Origin: Sediminicoccus rosea
Lineage (GTDB): Bacteria > Pseudomonadota > Alphaproteobacteria > Acetobacterales > Acetobacteraceae
Length of the DNA: 64,000 nt
Reading direction: 5' to 3'
Assembly (NCBI RefSeq): GCF_033547095.1
Contig: NZ_CP137852.1
Span: forward strand, 3,403,501 to 3,467,500
Part shown: positions 26,508 to 34,271 of the stretch, piece after piece
Layout of the letters: every line of letters starts with the position of its first letter
Position numbering within the stretch: the first letter of the stretch is position 1
The notes under the pieces: generated by a model
The model's input: the letters and a program-made list of their open reading frames with translations, nothing else
Databases searched by the model: none
Told to the model about the DNA's origin: nothing
Made by a program: the position numbers and the translations under genes

Positions 26508-27226
26508 CCCAGCCGTGCCAGCCATGGAAATGCCTCCAGGATCCAAATGGCGAGCCGAGTCATCTCGCCGGTTGCGATGGCGAGGCCAGCGGCGACCATG
26601 ACGGCGCCGCTCGCGACCTGCAGAATGCGCCCTAGCCGCCCGAGCCGCCGCGCGCGGGCCATCACCGCCGGCAGGTAGAAGGCCGCCAGCAGGAAGGGCA
26701 CGCCCAGGCCGAGCGCATAGGCGGCGAGCAGCCCGACCCCGGCGCCGGGCGTCAGCGCCGCCGCCGTCAGCACGCCAGCCAGCACCGGCCCGATGCAGGG
26801 CGTCCAGCCGAAGCCGAAGGCGATGCCGATCAGCGTGGCGGAGACCGGCCCGCCGCCTTCAGACGGTGGGCGGAAGCGCAGGTCGCGCATCAGCGGCGCG
26901 GCGCGCAGCACGCCCATCTGCACCAGGCCCATCAGCGCGATCAGGCCGCCCGCGACCATGGTGAGTTCGTAGGACCAGCTGCGCAGCAGCCCGCCGATCG
27001 CCGTCGCCCCCAGGCCGAGCAGCACGAAGACCAGCCCGAAGCCGAACACGAAGAAGATGGAAAGCCGCAGCGCGCGCCATCGCTCGGCGCGTGCTGTGGC
27101 GAGGTCGGTGCCGGCGACCCAGGCGACGTAGCCCGGCACCAGCGGCAGGACACAGGGTGAAAGAAAGGACACCAGCCCGCCACCGAAGGCCAGGAACAGG
27201 CCGAGCAGGCTCAGCTCAAGCGTCAC
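26504..27226 (-). CDS. CcdA/DsbD-like transmembrane electron carrier
   Basis: A 240-residue protein with six membrane helices that moves reducing power from cytoplasmic thioredoxin to periplasmic thiol proteins. The two essential cysteines are C25 in FLSPCVLP and C144 in GWTPCIGP. The GTG start overlaps the Lnt stop (GTGA). Likely periplasmic partners are the DsbA-like and SCO proteins of the same operon. Confidence 0.9.
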   Translation of the reverse strand: MTLELSLLGLFLAFGGGLVSFLSPCVLPLVPGYVAWVAGTDLATARAERWRALRLSIFFVFGFGLVFVLLGLGATAIGGLLRSWSYELTMVAGGLIALMGLVQMGVLRAAPLMRDLRFRPPSEGGGPVSATLIGIAFGFGWTPCIGPVLAGVLTAAALTPGAGVGLLAAYALGLGVPFLLAAFYLPAVMARARRLGRLGRILQVASGAVMVAAGLAIATGEMTRLAIWILEAFPWLARLG

Positions 27227-28785
27227 GGCCGCCTCCGCAGGGTCACGGCGGTGACCGCCAGCAGCATCACGGCGAGCGCGAACGGAAGGTCGCCCCAGCG
27301 CGCGTATGGCGTGGCCTCCGCGATCGCGCCAGGCAGCGCCACATCCAGGACCCCTGCCGTGGCAAGCGGCAATCGCGCCATCTCGCGGCCGTAGGCATCG
27401 GTGACGAAGGAGATGCCGCTGTTTGCGGCGCGCACCACCGGCAGGCCAAGCTCGATGCCGCGCACTCGGGCGGCCAGCGCGTGCTGGTACGGACCCCAGG
27501 AGGTCCCGAACCACGCATCGTTCGTCACTGTCAGGATCCAGCCTGGCGCGGCCTCCCCGGCCGGTGGTCGCGTCGGGAAGATCGCCTCGTAGCAGATCAG
27601 CGGCCAGGCCGGCGGCAGGCCAACGGCGGACAGCGCGCGGCGCGGTGCGCCGGGGATGAAGTCCACCTCGCCCACTGTCAGCTTCGGCAGGGCCGCGAGG
27701 ATGCGGCGCAGCGGCTGGTACTCGCCGAACGGGACAAGGCGGATCTTGTCGTAGGCGGCGGTGATTTCGCCGCGGGCGTCGAGTGCAACGATGCTGTTGA
27801 GCAGTGCCGGCCGTCCCTCCTGTGTGACGCTGCGGCGCACCGCGCCGGTCAGCAGAGCGCCATCCGGTGGAACCACGGCGGCGAGCCGTGCGCGGATGGC
27901 GGGCGCCTCCGCGATCAGGTAGGGCACCGCTGATTCCGGCCAGACGACATGCGTCGGCGGCGCCGTGCCCTCCGCCGCCTGAGCGCTGAGCGACAGCAGG
28001 CGCGCCAGGATCGCTTCGCGCTCGCCCTCCGCCCATTTCAGGTCCTGCGCGATGTTCGGCTGGACGATCCGCAGGTGCACGCCCGTCACCGGCTCGGGCG
28101 TGACCTCGGCAAGGCGCAACGCGCCGTGGCCCCAGGCGCCTGCCAGCAGCATGACAGCCAGCGCGGCTGGCCAGATCCGCCGTTGGCGGACGGCAAGTGC
28201 GGGAAGTATGCCGGCCGCGACGGCAAGCAGCCCGGCGCCGTGGATGCCGATGAGAGCGCTGGCCTGGAGCAGTGCGTCCGAGGCTCCCAATGAATAGCCG
28301 GCGATGTTCCAGGGAAAGCCGGTCAGGACCGTGCCGCGCAGCCATTCGCCCGCAGCCCATGCGGCCATAAGCGCGGCCGCGAGCGGTGCGCCCCGGCGAT
28401 CGCCAGCAAGCAGCCTCGCAGCGGCGAGCGAGAGCGCCGGAAACAGCCCTAGCCCGGCTGCGAGCGCGACCAGAGCCGGCAAGGCAAGGGCGCCGAAGCG
28501 CGCCGCGTCGACGGCGAACGCCTCGGTGATCCAGGACAAGCCGACCAGAAACGATCCAACGCCGAACAACCAGCCGAGCACGAAGGCGCCGCGCAGCGAC
28601 CGGGTCCGCTCCAGCAGCAGGAACAGGCCGCCGAAGGCGATCGGCAGCGCCACCGCCACATGCAGCGGGGCAAAGGCCAGCGCCTGGACCGCGCCGAGGA
28701 CCGGGGCCAACAGCCACACGGCAGCGCTCACCTGTGCTGGCTGCGCGGCGCCGACCGGCACGGCAGTCAGTGCGGCTGTGGTCAT
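27223..28785 (-). CDS. lnt: Apolipoprotein N-acyltransferase
   Basis: A 520-residue inner-membrane enzyme that adds the third acyl chain to lipoproteins. The N-terminal half is hydrophobic with about six helices. The nitrilase domain has the catalytic triad E284 (WPES), K347 (YDKIRL) and C398 (LICYEA). It overlaps the small membrane gene upstream by four bases. As essential genes, lnt and lspA usually stand alone in the core chromosome, so these are probably extra copies. Confidence 0.93.
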   Translation of the reverse strand: MTTAALTAVPVGAAQPAQVSAAVWLLAPVLGAVQALAFAPLHVAVALPIAFGGLFLLLERTRSLRGAFVLGWLFGVGSFLVGLSWITEAFAVDAARFGALALPALVALAAGLGLFPALSLAAARLLAGDRRGAPLAAALMAAWAAGEWLRGTVLTGFPWNIAGYSLGASDALLQASALIGIHGAGLLAVAAGILPALAVRQRRIWPAALAVMLLAGAWGHGALRLAEVTPEPVTGVHLRIVQPNIAQDLKWAEGEREAILARLLSLSAQAAEGTAPPTHVVWPESAVPYLIAEAPAIRARLAAVVPPDGALLTGAVRRSVTQEGRPALLNSIVALDARGEITAAYDKIRLVPFGEYQPLRRILAALPKLTVGEVDFIPGAPRRALSAVGLPPAWPLICYEAIFPTRPPAGEAAPGWILTVTNDAWFGTSWGPYQHALAARVRGIELGLPVVRAANSGISFVTDAYGREMARLPLATAGVLDVALPGAIAEATPYARWGDLPFALAVMLLAVTAVTLRRRP

Positions 28786-28964
28786 CGCACCGCACCTGAC
28801 CGGGCTGGGGGCGTCTGGACCTGTTGACCCACCTTCGCGAGAGAGATCGCGTAGAAAAGTCCCGATAGCGCGAACAGGATTACCAGGAGCGCGATGGACC
28901 GCCCGCGTCGACGCGATAGCATGCGGCGATGCTCCTCCTCCTCGGTCGGGCCAGGTGCTGCCAT
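28782..28964 (-). CDS. Small membrane protein, CoxF-like
   Basis: A 60-residue protein with an acidic start, an Arg-rich stretch (MLSRRRGRS) and one hydrophobic helix. The layout is like the small CoxF-type proteins encoded near alphaproteobacterial oxidase assembly genes. It overlaps lnt by four bases. The family link is by pattern only. Confidence 0.5.
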   Translation of the reverse strand: MAAPGPTEEEEHRRMLSRRRGRSIALLVILFALSGLFYAISLAKVGQQVQTPPARSGAVR

Positions 28965-28971
28965 GCGACGC

Positions 28972-29430
28972 TCAGTGGTAGTGGGCGCGGAGTTGCAGCG
29001 TCACCGGACCGGCACGCTCAAAGCGCAGCACGATGCGAATGGCGTCGCCAACGCCAAGCGGTTGTTGGATGCCGCGCAGGAACAGGTGCGGTCCGTTCGG
29101 TTCCAGCGCGACAACCCCAGCGGCTGGAATGGTCAACCCCTCGGTCATGGTCCGCGCACCATCGGCGACGGCAGGATCGGGCACGCGGATCTCGACTGCC
29201 GCGGCCACGGGTGAGAAGGCAGCGAGGAGCCGGTCAGGTTCCTGGCCACGGTTGCGGACCGTGACGAAGGCGTAGGAGAGGTCCCGATCCTGCTCGGCCG
29301 CCTTGGTCCAGGCGCCCGTGAGCAGCAGACCGCCGGCCTCGACGTCCTGTGCGGCTGCCGGAACGCCGACGATCGCGCGCCAGGCGAGAAAGATCGCGGC
29401 CATCAACAAGCTCGGTCTCAGGGCTTTCAT
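28972..29430 (-). CDS. PCuAC-like protein with altered copper ligands
   Basis: A 152-residue secreted protein with the PCuAC fold pattern (AFVTVRNRGQEPDRLL). At the place of the first His the sequence reads VEIRVPDP, and the last ligand pair is HLFL rather than HxM, so at least two canonical ligands are missing. It may bind another metal or be a scaffold. The complete paralogue lies 5 kb downstream in the same operon. Confidence 0.75.
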   Translation of the reverse strand: MKALRPSLLMAAIFLAWRAIVGVPAAAQDVEAGGLLLTGAWTKAAEQDRDLSYAFVTVRNRGQEPDRLLAAFSPVAAAVEIRVPDPAVADGARTMTEGLTIPAAGVVALEPNGPHLFLRGIQQPLGVGDAIRIVLRFERAGPVTLQLRAHYH

Positions 29431-29537
29431 TCGAAGGTCTTCCTCAGCCGAATCCCCCCTGACGGTGTGCGCCGAGATGATCGGTCGCACGTGCACGGCC
29501 AGGATGGCTGCGCCGCGTGGGCGGTCGAACGGCGTGG

Positions 29538-31832
29538 TCATGACGACGCTGTCGTGCGTGCCGTCGGCGCCCAGCGCAGCAGCCGCAGCGCGTTCAGCGT
29601 GACCAGCACCGTGGCACCGGTATCGGCGAGGATCGCCGGCCACAGCCCGGTGATGCCCATCAGCGTCGTCACCAGGAACACCCCCTTGAGGCCCACGGCG
29701 ACCGCGACGTTCTGCTTGACGTTCGCCATCGTCGCACGCGACAGGCCGATCAGTTCCGCCACGCCCATCACGCGGTCTTTCAGCACCGCGGCATCCGCGG
29801 TCTCCAACGCCACATCGGTGCCGCCACCCATGGCCACGCCGACATTAGCCGCCGCGAGGGCCGGCGCGTCGTTGATCCCGTCACCGACCATGACGACGCT
29901 GCCGCGTTCCCGCAGCTTGCCGATCTCGCGCAGCTTGTCGTCTGGCAGCAGCTCCGCCTTGGCGTCGAGGCCGAGCGAGATGGCAATCGCCTCGCCGGTA
30001 CGGCGGTTGTCTCCGGTGAGCATGACGGGGCGTACGCCGAGCGCCGTGATCGCCGCGATGCCGGCCACCGCGTCCGCCCTCGGCTCGTCGCGCAGGGCAA
30101 TCAGGCCGGCGACGGCGCCATCGGCCAGCACCACCGCGACCGTCTTGCCCTCGCCTTCCAGGCGATCGAGTGCCGCCTCGAGCACGCCGAGCGTGGCATT
30201 CGCCTCACGCGCATGGCGCGGGCTGCCGACGGACACGGCGACGCCATCCACCGTCCCCGTCACGGCGCGGCCAGGGATCGCCGCTTGCGCGCTCGCCGGC
30301 GGCACGGCGATGCCCCGCGCCGCCGCCTCAGCCAGGATTGCCTTGGCGAGGGGATGGGCGGAGCCCTGCTCCACCGCAGATGCGATGGCGAGTGCTTGTT
30401 CCGGGCTGCGGCCGTCGGCAGCGAGGATGTCGGTGACCTTGGGCCGGCCTTCGGTCAGCGTGCCGGTCTTGTCGAAGGCCACGGTGCGGGCGGCGCCGAT
30501 CGCCTCCAGCGCCGCGCCGCCCTTGACCAGCAGACCACGTCGAGCACCCGCCGACAGCCCCGAGGCCATCGCGGCCGGCACCGAGATGACCAGCGCGCAG
30601 GGGCAGGCGATCAGCAGGATCGCGAGGCCCCGATAGAGGCTCGTGCTCCAGTCCCATCCAAAGGCGAAGGGCGTGATGACGATGACCAGCAACGAGACGA
30701 TCATCGCCCCTGGCGTCCACCATTCGGAGAACCGCTCGATGAAACGCTGCGTCGGGGCGCGCGAGGCGGTCGCCTCCTCCACCATGCGGATGATGCGGGC
30801 GATGGTGTTGTCGCTGGCGGCGCGCGTCACGCGGACACGCAGCGCGCCATCGGCGTTGATCGAGCCGGCGACCACCGCCTCCCCGGGTCCGCGGGCAACG
30901 GGAATGCTTTCACCGGTCACCGGGCTTTCGTCGAGCGCCGACGTGCCTTCCTCGATGATACCGTCGCAGGGCACGCGGTCGCCTGGGCGGATCAGCACCA
31001 GGTCGCCGACGGCAAGGCGGTCGGCGGGGATTTCCTCTGTGCTGCCGTCGGCGCGGATGCGCTGCGCAACCCGCGGCATCAGGCTCGCCAGCGCACGGAT
31101 ACCGGCGCGGGCACGGCCGGCGGCGACGTTCTCGAGTAATTCGCCGACCGCGAAGAGCAGCACGACGATCGCGGCCTCCTCGGCGGCCCCGATCACCGTC
31201 GCGCCGACGGCCGCGGTCACCATCAGGGTCTCGATACTGAACGGACTGCCGGCACGGGCCAGCGCCCAGGCGCGCCGGCCGAACGGCACCAGCGCGACGG
31301 CGGTAGCGGCGAGGAACAGGGGATACGTCAGCCGTTCAGGCAGGACGAGGGAGAGCGCATAGGCGCCGACGACCAGCGCGCCGAGCAGCCAGACGAGCTT
31401 CGCCTTGCCCGTCGCCCACCAGGGCTTCGTGGCGTCGGCGGGGTCGTCATGGTCAGCGTGGCTGTGGCCATGGCCGGCGGGCTCCGGGGCCGCGGCCTTG
31501 GCCGCGGCGGGCGCGTGGTCGTGACCCTGGTCGTGCTTGTGGCCGTGACTGTGATCGTGGTCATGGCCACACGCGGCCAGCGCCGCGCCCACGGGCGGGG
31601 CCGCCACCGTACCACCGAGCCGCTTTGCCACGTAGCCGAGTGCCGTGACCTGCTCCTCGACCGCCTCCGGCCTGCCGGCAGGGTCGAGATCCAGCGTCAG
31701 CCGCTCGGCCATCAGGTTGACCTCGACGGCGGAGACGCCGGGCAGCCGCTCCACGGCCTTGGTCACCTTGGCGACGCAGGAGGCGCAATCCATGCCCTCC
31801 ACCCGCCAGGTCAGTTTCGTCGCTGCGCCCAT
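29538..31832 (-). CDS. Heavy-metal P1B-type ATPase (ZntA/CadA/PbrA-like)
   Basis: A 764-residue metal exporter. The N-terminal HMA domain has GMDCASC at residues 13-19. A His-rich segment (about 90-128) follows, then eight membrane helices. The CPC transport site is C410-P-C412 and the phosphorylated Asp is D454 in DKTGT. The His-rich tail and the neighbours suggest Zn, Cd or Pb rather than Cu. A MerR-type promoter lies 28 bases upstream of the ATG, and the gene leads the long metal operon. Confidence 0.9.
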   Translation of the reverse strand: MGAATKLTWRVEGMDCASCVAKVTKAVERLPGVSAVEVNLMAERLTLDLDPAGRPEAVEEQVTALGYVAKRLGGTVAAPPVGAALAACGHDHDHSHGHKHDQGHDHAPAAAKAAAPEPAGHGHSHADHDDPADATKPWWATGKAKLVWLLGALVVGAYALSLVLPERLTYPLFLAATAVALVPFGRRAWALARAGSPFSIETLMVTAAVGATVIGAAEEAAIVVLLFAVGELLENVAAGRARAGIRALASLMPRVAQRIRADGSTEEIPADRLAVGDLVLIRPGDRVPCDGIIEEGTSALDESPVTGESIPVARGPGEAVVAGSINADGALRVRVTRAASDNTIARIIRMVEEATASRAPTQRFIERFSEWWTPGAMIVSLLVIVITPFAFGWDWSTSLYRGLAILLIACPCALVISVPAAMASGLSAGARRGLLVKGGAALEAIGAARTVAFDKTGTLTEGRPKVTDILAADGRSPEQALAIASAVEQGSAHPLAKAILAEAAARGIAVPPASAQAAIPGRAVTGTVDGVAVSVGSPRHAREANATLGVLEAALDRLEGEGKTVAVVLADGAVAGLIALRDEPRADAVAGIAAITALGVRPVMLTGDNRRTGEAIAISLGLDAKAELLPDDKLREIGKLRERGSVVMVGDGINDAPALAAANVGVAMGGGTDVALETADAAVLKDRVMGVAELIGLSRATMANVKQNVAVAVGLKGVFLVTTLMGITGLWPAILADTGATVLVTLNALRLLRWAPTARTTASS

Positions 31833-31859
31833 GATATACGTCCAATGGTCCCGACAGAC

Positions 31860-31890
31860 GTTATGGGACTTCCAGCGACTAGAGGTTCAA
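31860..31890 (-). promoter_or_regulatory. MerR-family operator-promoter for the metal ATPase
   Basis: On the minus strand there is a -35 box TTGAAC and a -10 box CATAAC separated by exactly 19 bp. In the spacer lies the dyad ACCTCTAG-TCG-CTGGAAGT (31868-31886; six of eight arm positions match). An overlong spacer with a central dyad is the hallmark of MerR-activated promoters such as those of zntA and pbrA. The likely regulator is the MerR gene at 36141. Confidence 0.75.
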
Positions 31891-32031
31891 GGGGTGATTT
31901 GCTTCCTGATGCGATTTCCCCGGGAACCGGACAGCGTGTGCCCCGCGGGATCCTGGCCGCGCGCTTTTCTGCTTGCGCCCCGGCGGTGATGTTCGGAAAC
32001 ACTGCCTCCCCCCAGCGCCAGGACATCGGCC

Positions 32032-33051
32032 GTGCGACAGTTCGATCCCCAGGAAACCCGTCTCGGCCGCCGACTTCTGGTGGGTGCCGCCTTGGCAGCG
32101 CCGCTGATTGCCGGGACGAGCACGGCGAAGAGCCAGCCGCTGGCGCGGGCCATCGCGCCGAGGCCCTCCGGCTCTCTGTTCGTGCTGAACTCACTGGATG
32201 CGAATGTGCAGGTGCTGGACCCGGCGAGCAGCGGAGACCAGCGTCGCGTCCCGGTCCTGCGGGAACCGCACCACCTGGTCCTGACGCCTGCGCGCGACCT
32301 CATCCTGGTCGGCGATTCGGGTGCCAACGAGATGTTCCTCCTCGACCCGCGCACCGGCGAGGTGCGGCGGCGGGAGCCGATCAGCAACCCCTACAACCTC
32401 GGCTTTACGCCGGATGGGCGTCGGCTGGTCGTCACCAGCCTGCGGCGCAACCAGGTGGACATCTACGGCTGGGACGGTGCCGAGCTGCGCTTCGAAGGCC
32501 GGCTTCAGGCCGGCCGGAAGCCAAGCCATGTCACCTTCTCCCCGGATTCCCGGTACGCCTTCGTCACGCTCCAGGGCGATGACGCCGCGATCGCGATCGA
32601 TCTCGACACCAGGACCGAAGCGTGGCGTGCCGATGTGGGCCGGGAACCCGCCGGCATCCTCTGGCATCGCGGACGCATCCTGGTCGGCGTGATGGGCGGG
32701 GACTTCGTCGCGGTCATCGATCCGGTGACCCGTCAGGCAGACCGGCGCATCACCGTCGGCCGCGGCGCCCACGCTGTGTTCGAAGCGCCGCAGAATGGGT
32801 TGGTGTACGTGACATCGCGTGTCGACAGCCGCATTACCGCGCTCGACCCGGAGACGCTTGAGGTCAAGCGCGTTCACGAAATCGGCGGCGGGCCGGACTG
32901 CCTGACCTTTGACGCGGATGGCTTGATCTGGGCAACGCTGCGGTGGTCCGGGCGCATCGCAACGCTTGACCCGCGCAGCGGCGCCGTCAGGACGATACGC
33001 GTCGGACGCTCCCCGCACGGCATCCTGTTCGCGCCGACCGCGCTCGCCTGA
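32032..33051 (+). CDS. Secreted YVTN-type beta-propeller protein
   Basis: A 339-residue protein with an RRLLVGAALAAPL Tat-like signal near residues 13-25, then six to seven propeller blades (for example SLFVLNSLDANVQVLDP, RYAFVTLQGDDAAIAIDLD, GRIATLDPRSGAVRTIRVG). Such YncE-like proteins occur beside copper and other metal systems, but the exact role is not known. The start is GTG. It is divergent from the ATPase operon and followed by a GC-rich hairpin. Confidence 0.75.
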   Translation: MRQFDPQETRLGRRLLVGAALAAPLIAGTSTAKSQPLARAIAPRPSGSLFVLNSLDANVQVLDPASSGDQRRVPVLREPHHLVLTPARDLILVGDSGANEMFLLDPRTGEVRRREPISNPYNLGFTPDGRRLVVTSLRRNQVDIYGWDGAELRFEGRLQAGRKPSHVTFSPDSRYAFVTLQGDDAAIAIDLDTRTEAWRADVGREPAGILWHRGRILVGVMGGDFVAVIDPVTRQADRRITVGRGAHAVFEAPQNGLVYVTSRVDSRITALDPETLEVKRVHEIGGGPDCLTFDADGLIWATLRWSGRIATLDPRSGAVRTIRVGRSPHGILFAPTALA

Positions 33052-33065
33052 GGACTGCTGCCAGA

Positions 33066-33085
33066 CCCCCTGAACCTGCAGGGGG
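33066..33085 (+). terminator. GC-rich hairpin after the propeller gene
   Basis: Perfect 7-bp arms CCCCCTG and CAGGGGG with a 6-base loop start 15 bases after the stop codon. No T-run follows, so this is a weak terminator candidate. Confidence 0.4.
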
Positions 33086-33178
33086 CGAGCGGTACTGCTT
33101 ACCATCCGTCACCAAGGACGGGCCAATGCCCGCCGGATGCGCGTTCGGCGGGGAGCGCGGTTTGTCTCCTCGCCTGCC

Positions 33179-33643
33179 TCAGGCCGGGTTCGGCCCGTTG
33201 AAGCGCATGAAGGGCCTGTGCGGGCCGCTGCCGAACGCGATCACGTCGTAGCTGTCCACAGGCGCGCCGGGCACTTCCATGCCAGGGGAGCCGACCGGCA
33301 TCTCCGGTACAGCCAGACCACGAACGCCTTCGGGGCGCTCGACCAGCAGGCGGCGGATGGCGGCGGCGGGCACATGGCCTTCGAGCACGAAGCCCTCGAT
33401 CTCGCCCGCGTGGCACGACAGCAGATCGGCGGGCGTCCCGAGACGGCGCCGTACCGGGGCGACTGAGGGCACCACCTGGTCCGACACGGTGAAGCCCTCG
33501 GCGCGCAGATGCGCGACCCAGCCCGTGCAGCATCCGCAATTCGGGTCGCGCCAGACGCTGATGCGCATGACGCGCTGGGCAAGGACGGGGATCGGCAGCG
33601 CCGTGAGCAGGGCGGTGGTGAGCAGCGAGCGCCGTGATGTCAT
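33179..33643 (-). CDS. DUF411 metal-binding protein
   Basis: A 154-residue secreted protein with a signal peptide (RRSLLTTALLTALPIPVLA) and the DUF411 cysteine site PNCGCC at 35-39, then SCHAG at 76-80. Several Met residues (VPEMPVGSPGMEVPG) follow. The family binds copper in the periplasm. A second family member is at 62245. The gene is preceded by a CueR-like operator. Confidence 0.85.
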   Translation of the reverse strand: MTSRRSLLTTALLTALPIPVLAQRVMRISVWRDPNCGCCTGWVAHLRAEGFTVSDQVVPSVAPVRRRLGTPADLLSCHAGEIEGFVLEGHVPAAAIRRLLVERPEGVRGLAVPEMPVGSPGMEVPGAPVDSYDVIAFGSGPHRPFMRFNGPNPA

Positions 33644-33663
33644 GGGTGTTCTCCGTTCTGCTG

Positions 33664-33694
33664 AACCTGCACCTTGCCTCAAGGGGAAGGTCAA
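33664..33694 (-). promoter_or_regulatory. CueR-like operator-promoter upstream of DUF411 gene
   Basis: On the minus strand TTGACC (-35; 33689-33694) is followed by a 19-bp spacer and a weak -10 (CAGGTT; 33664-33669). The spacer region carries ACCTTCCCC-TTGAG-GCAAGGT (33671-33691), very close to the classical copA operator bound by CueR. This implies copper-activated expression. Confidence 0.75.
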
Positions 33695-33754
33695 TCGGCT
33701 TATCAGAGATGATCCCATGTCGCGGGTTCGCAACCTGAAGGTGGCTGCGAGCCG

Positions 33755-34243
33755 CTACTCGATGAGGATTTCGCCGACCATGCCGTGCTCGGCATGGGTG
33801 CGACGATCGGCAGCGACGATGCCGCAGCGGAGGTCCGTGATGCGCCCTGTCGCGACCGGGACGAACCACCATTCGGCAGCATGGCCGGGATAGACCTCGA
33901 TCTCGCGGATCGAGCCCTTGAACTCGGCGAGCGTCACCTCCCGCCCATCGGGTTGCCGCTGGGTGACCTGGACCTTCCGCGTAAAGATCCGCGCCGCGAA
34001 CTCGTCTGAGGTGAAGTAGTGAGGATCGCTGCTCACGTTCCGCAGTACGAGCCGGTACAGCTTCCCGGTCTCGAAGCGCAGCCGGTTGGGCTCGAATGCA
34101 TGGCGGCCGTCGGGGCGTCCGAGTTCCACGACGACGGTGATGGGGTCCTGACGCGAGAGATCTCCCGCTGCGGATGCCCGTCGCGCCGGCTCCATCAGCG
34201 GGAAGGCGAGCATTACCGCAAGAACGCTTCTTCGCCGCACCAT
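33755..34243 (-). CDS. Cupredoxin-like secreted copper protein
   Basis: A 162-residue protein with a signal peptide and a plastocyanin-like fold. Candidate type 1 copper ligands are H75 (DPHYF), C140 (LRCG), H150 or H153, and M155 (HGMVGE). It lies 28 bases after mntH on the same strand and could be cotranscribed. A role in copper storage or electron transfer fits the neighbourhood. Confidence 0.8.
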   Translation of the reverse strand: MVRRRSVLAVMLAFPLMEPARRASAAGDLSRQDPITVVVELGRPDGRHAFEPNRLRFETGKLYRLVLRNVSSDPHYFTSDEFAARIFTRKVQVTQRQPDGREVTLAEFKGSIREIEVYPGHAAEWWFVPVATGRITDLRCGIVAADRRTHAEHGMVGEILIE

Positions 34244-34271
34244 GGGTCATCTCCGTTGCAACGCGTTGACG

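Noticed and set aside
27227-28795. Long N-terminal extension of the CcdA frame across lnt
   Set aside because: The extension is Arg/Pro-rich and lies wholly within lnt in another frame. The CcdA family begins at GTG 27226 with the usual GTGA overlap.
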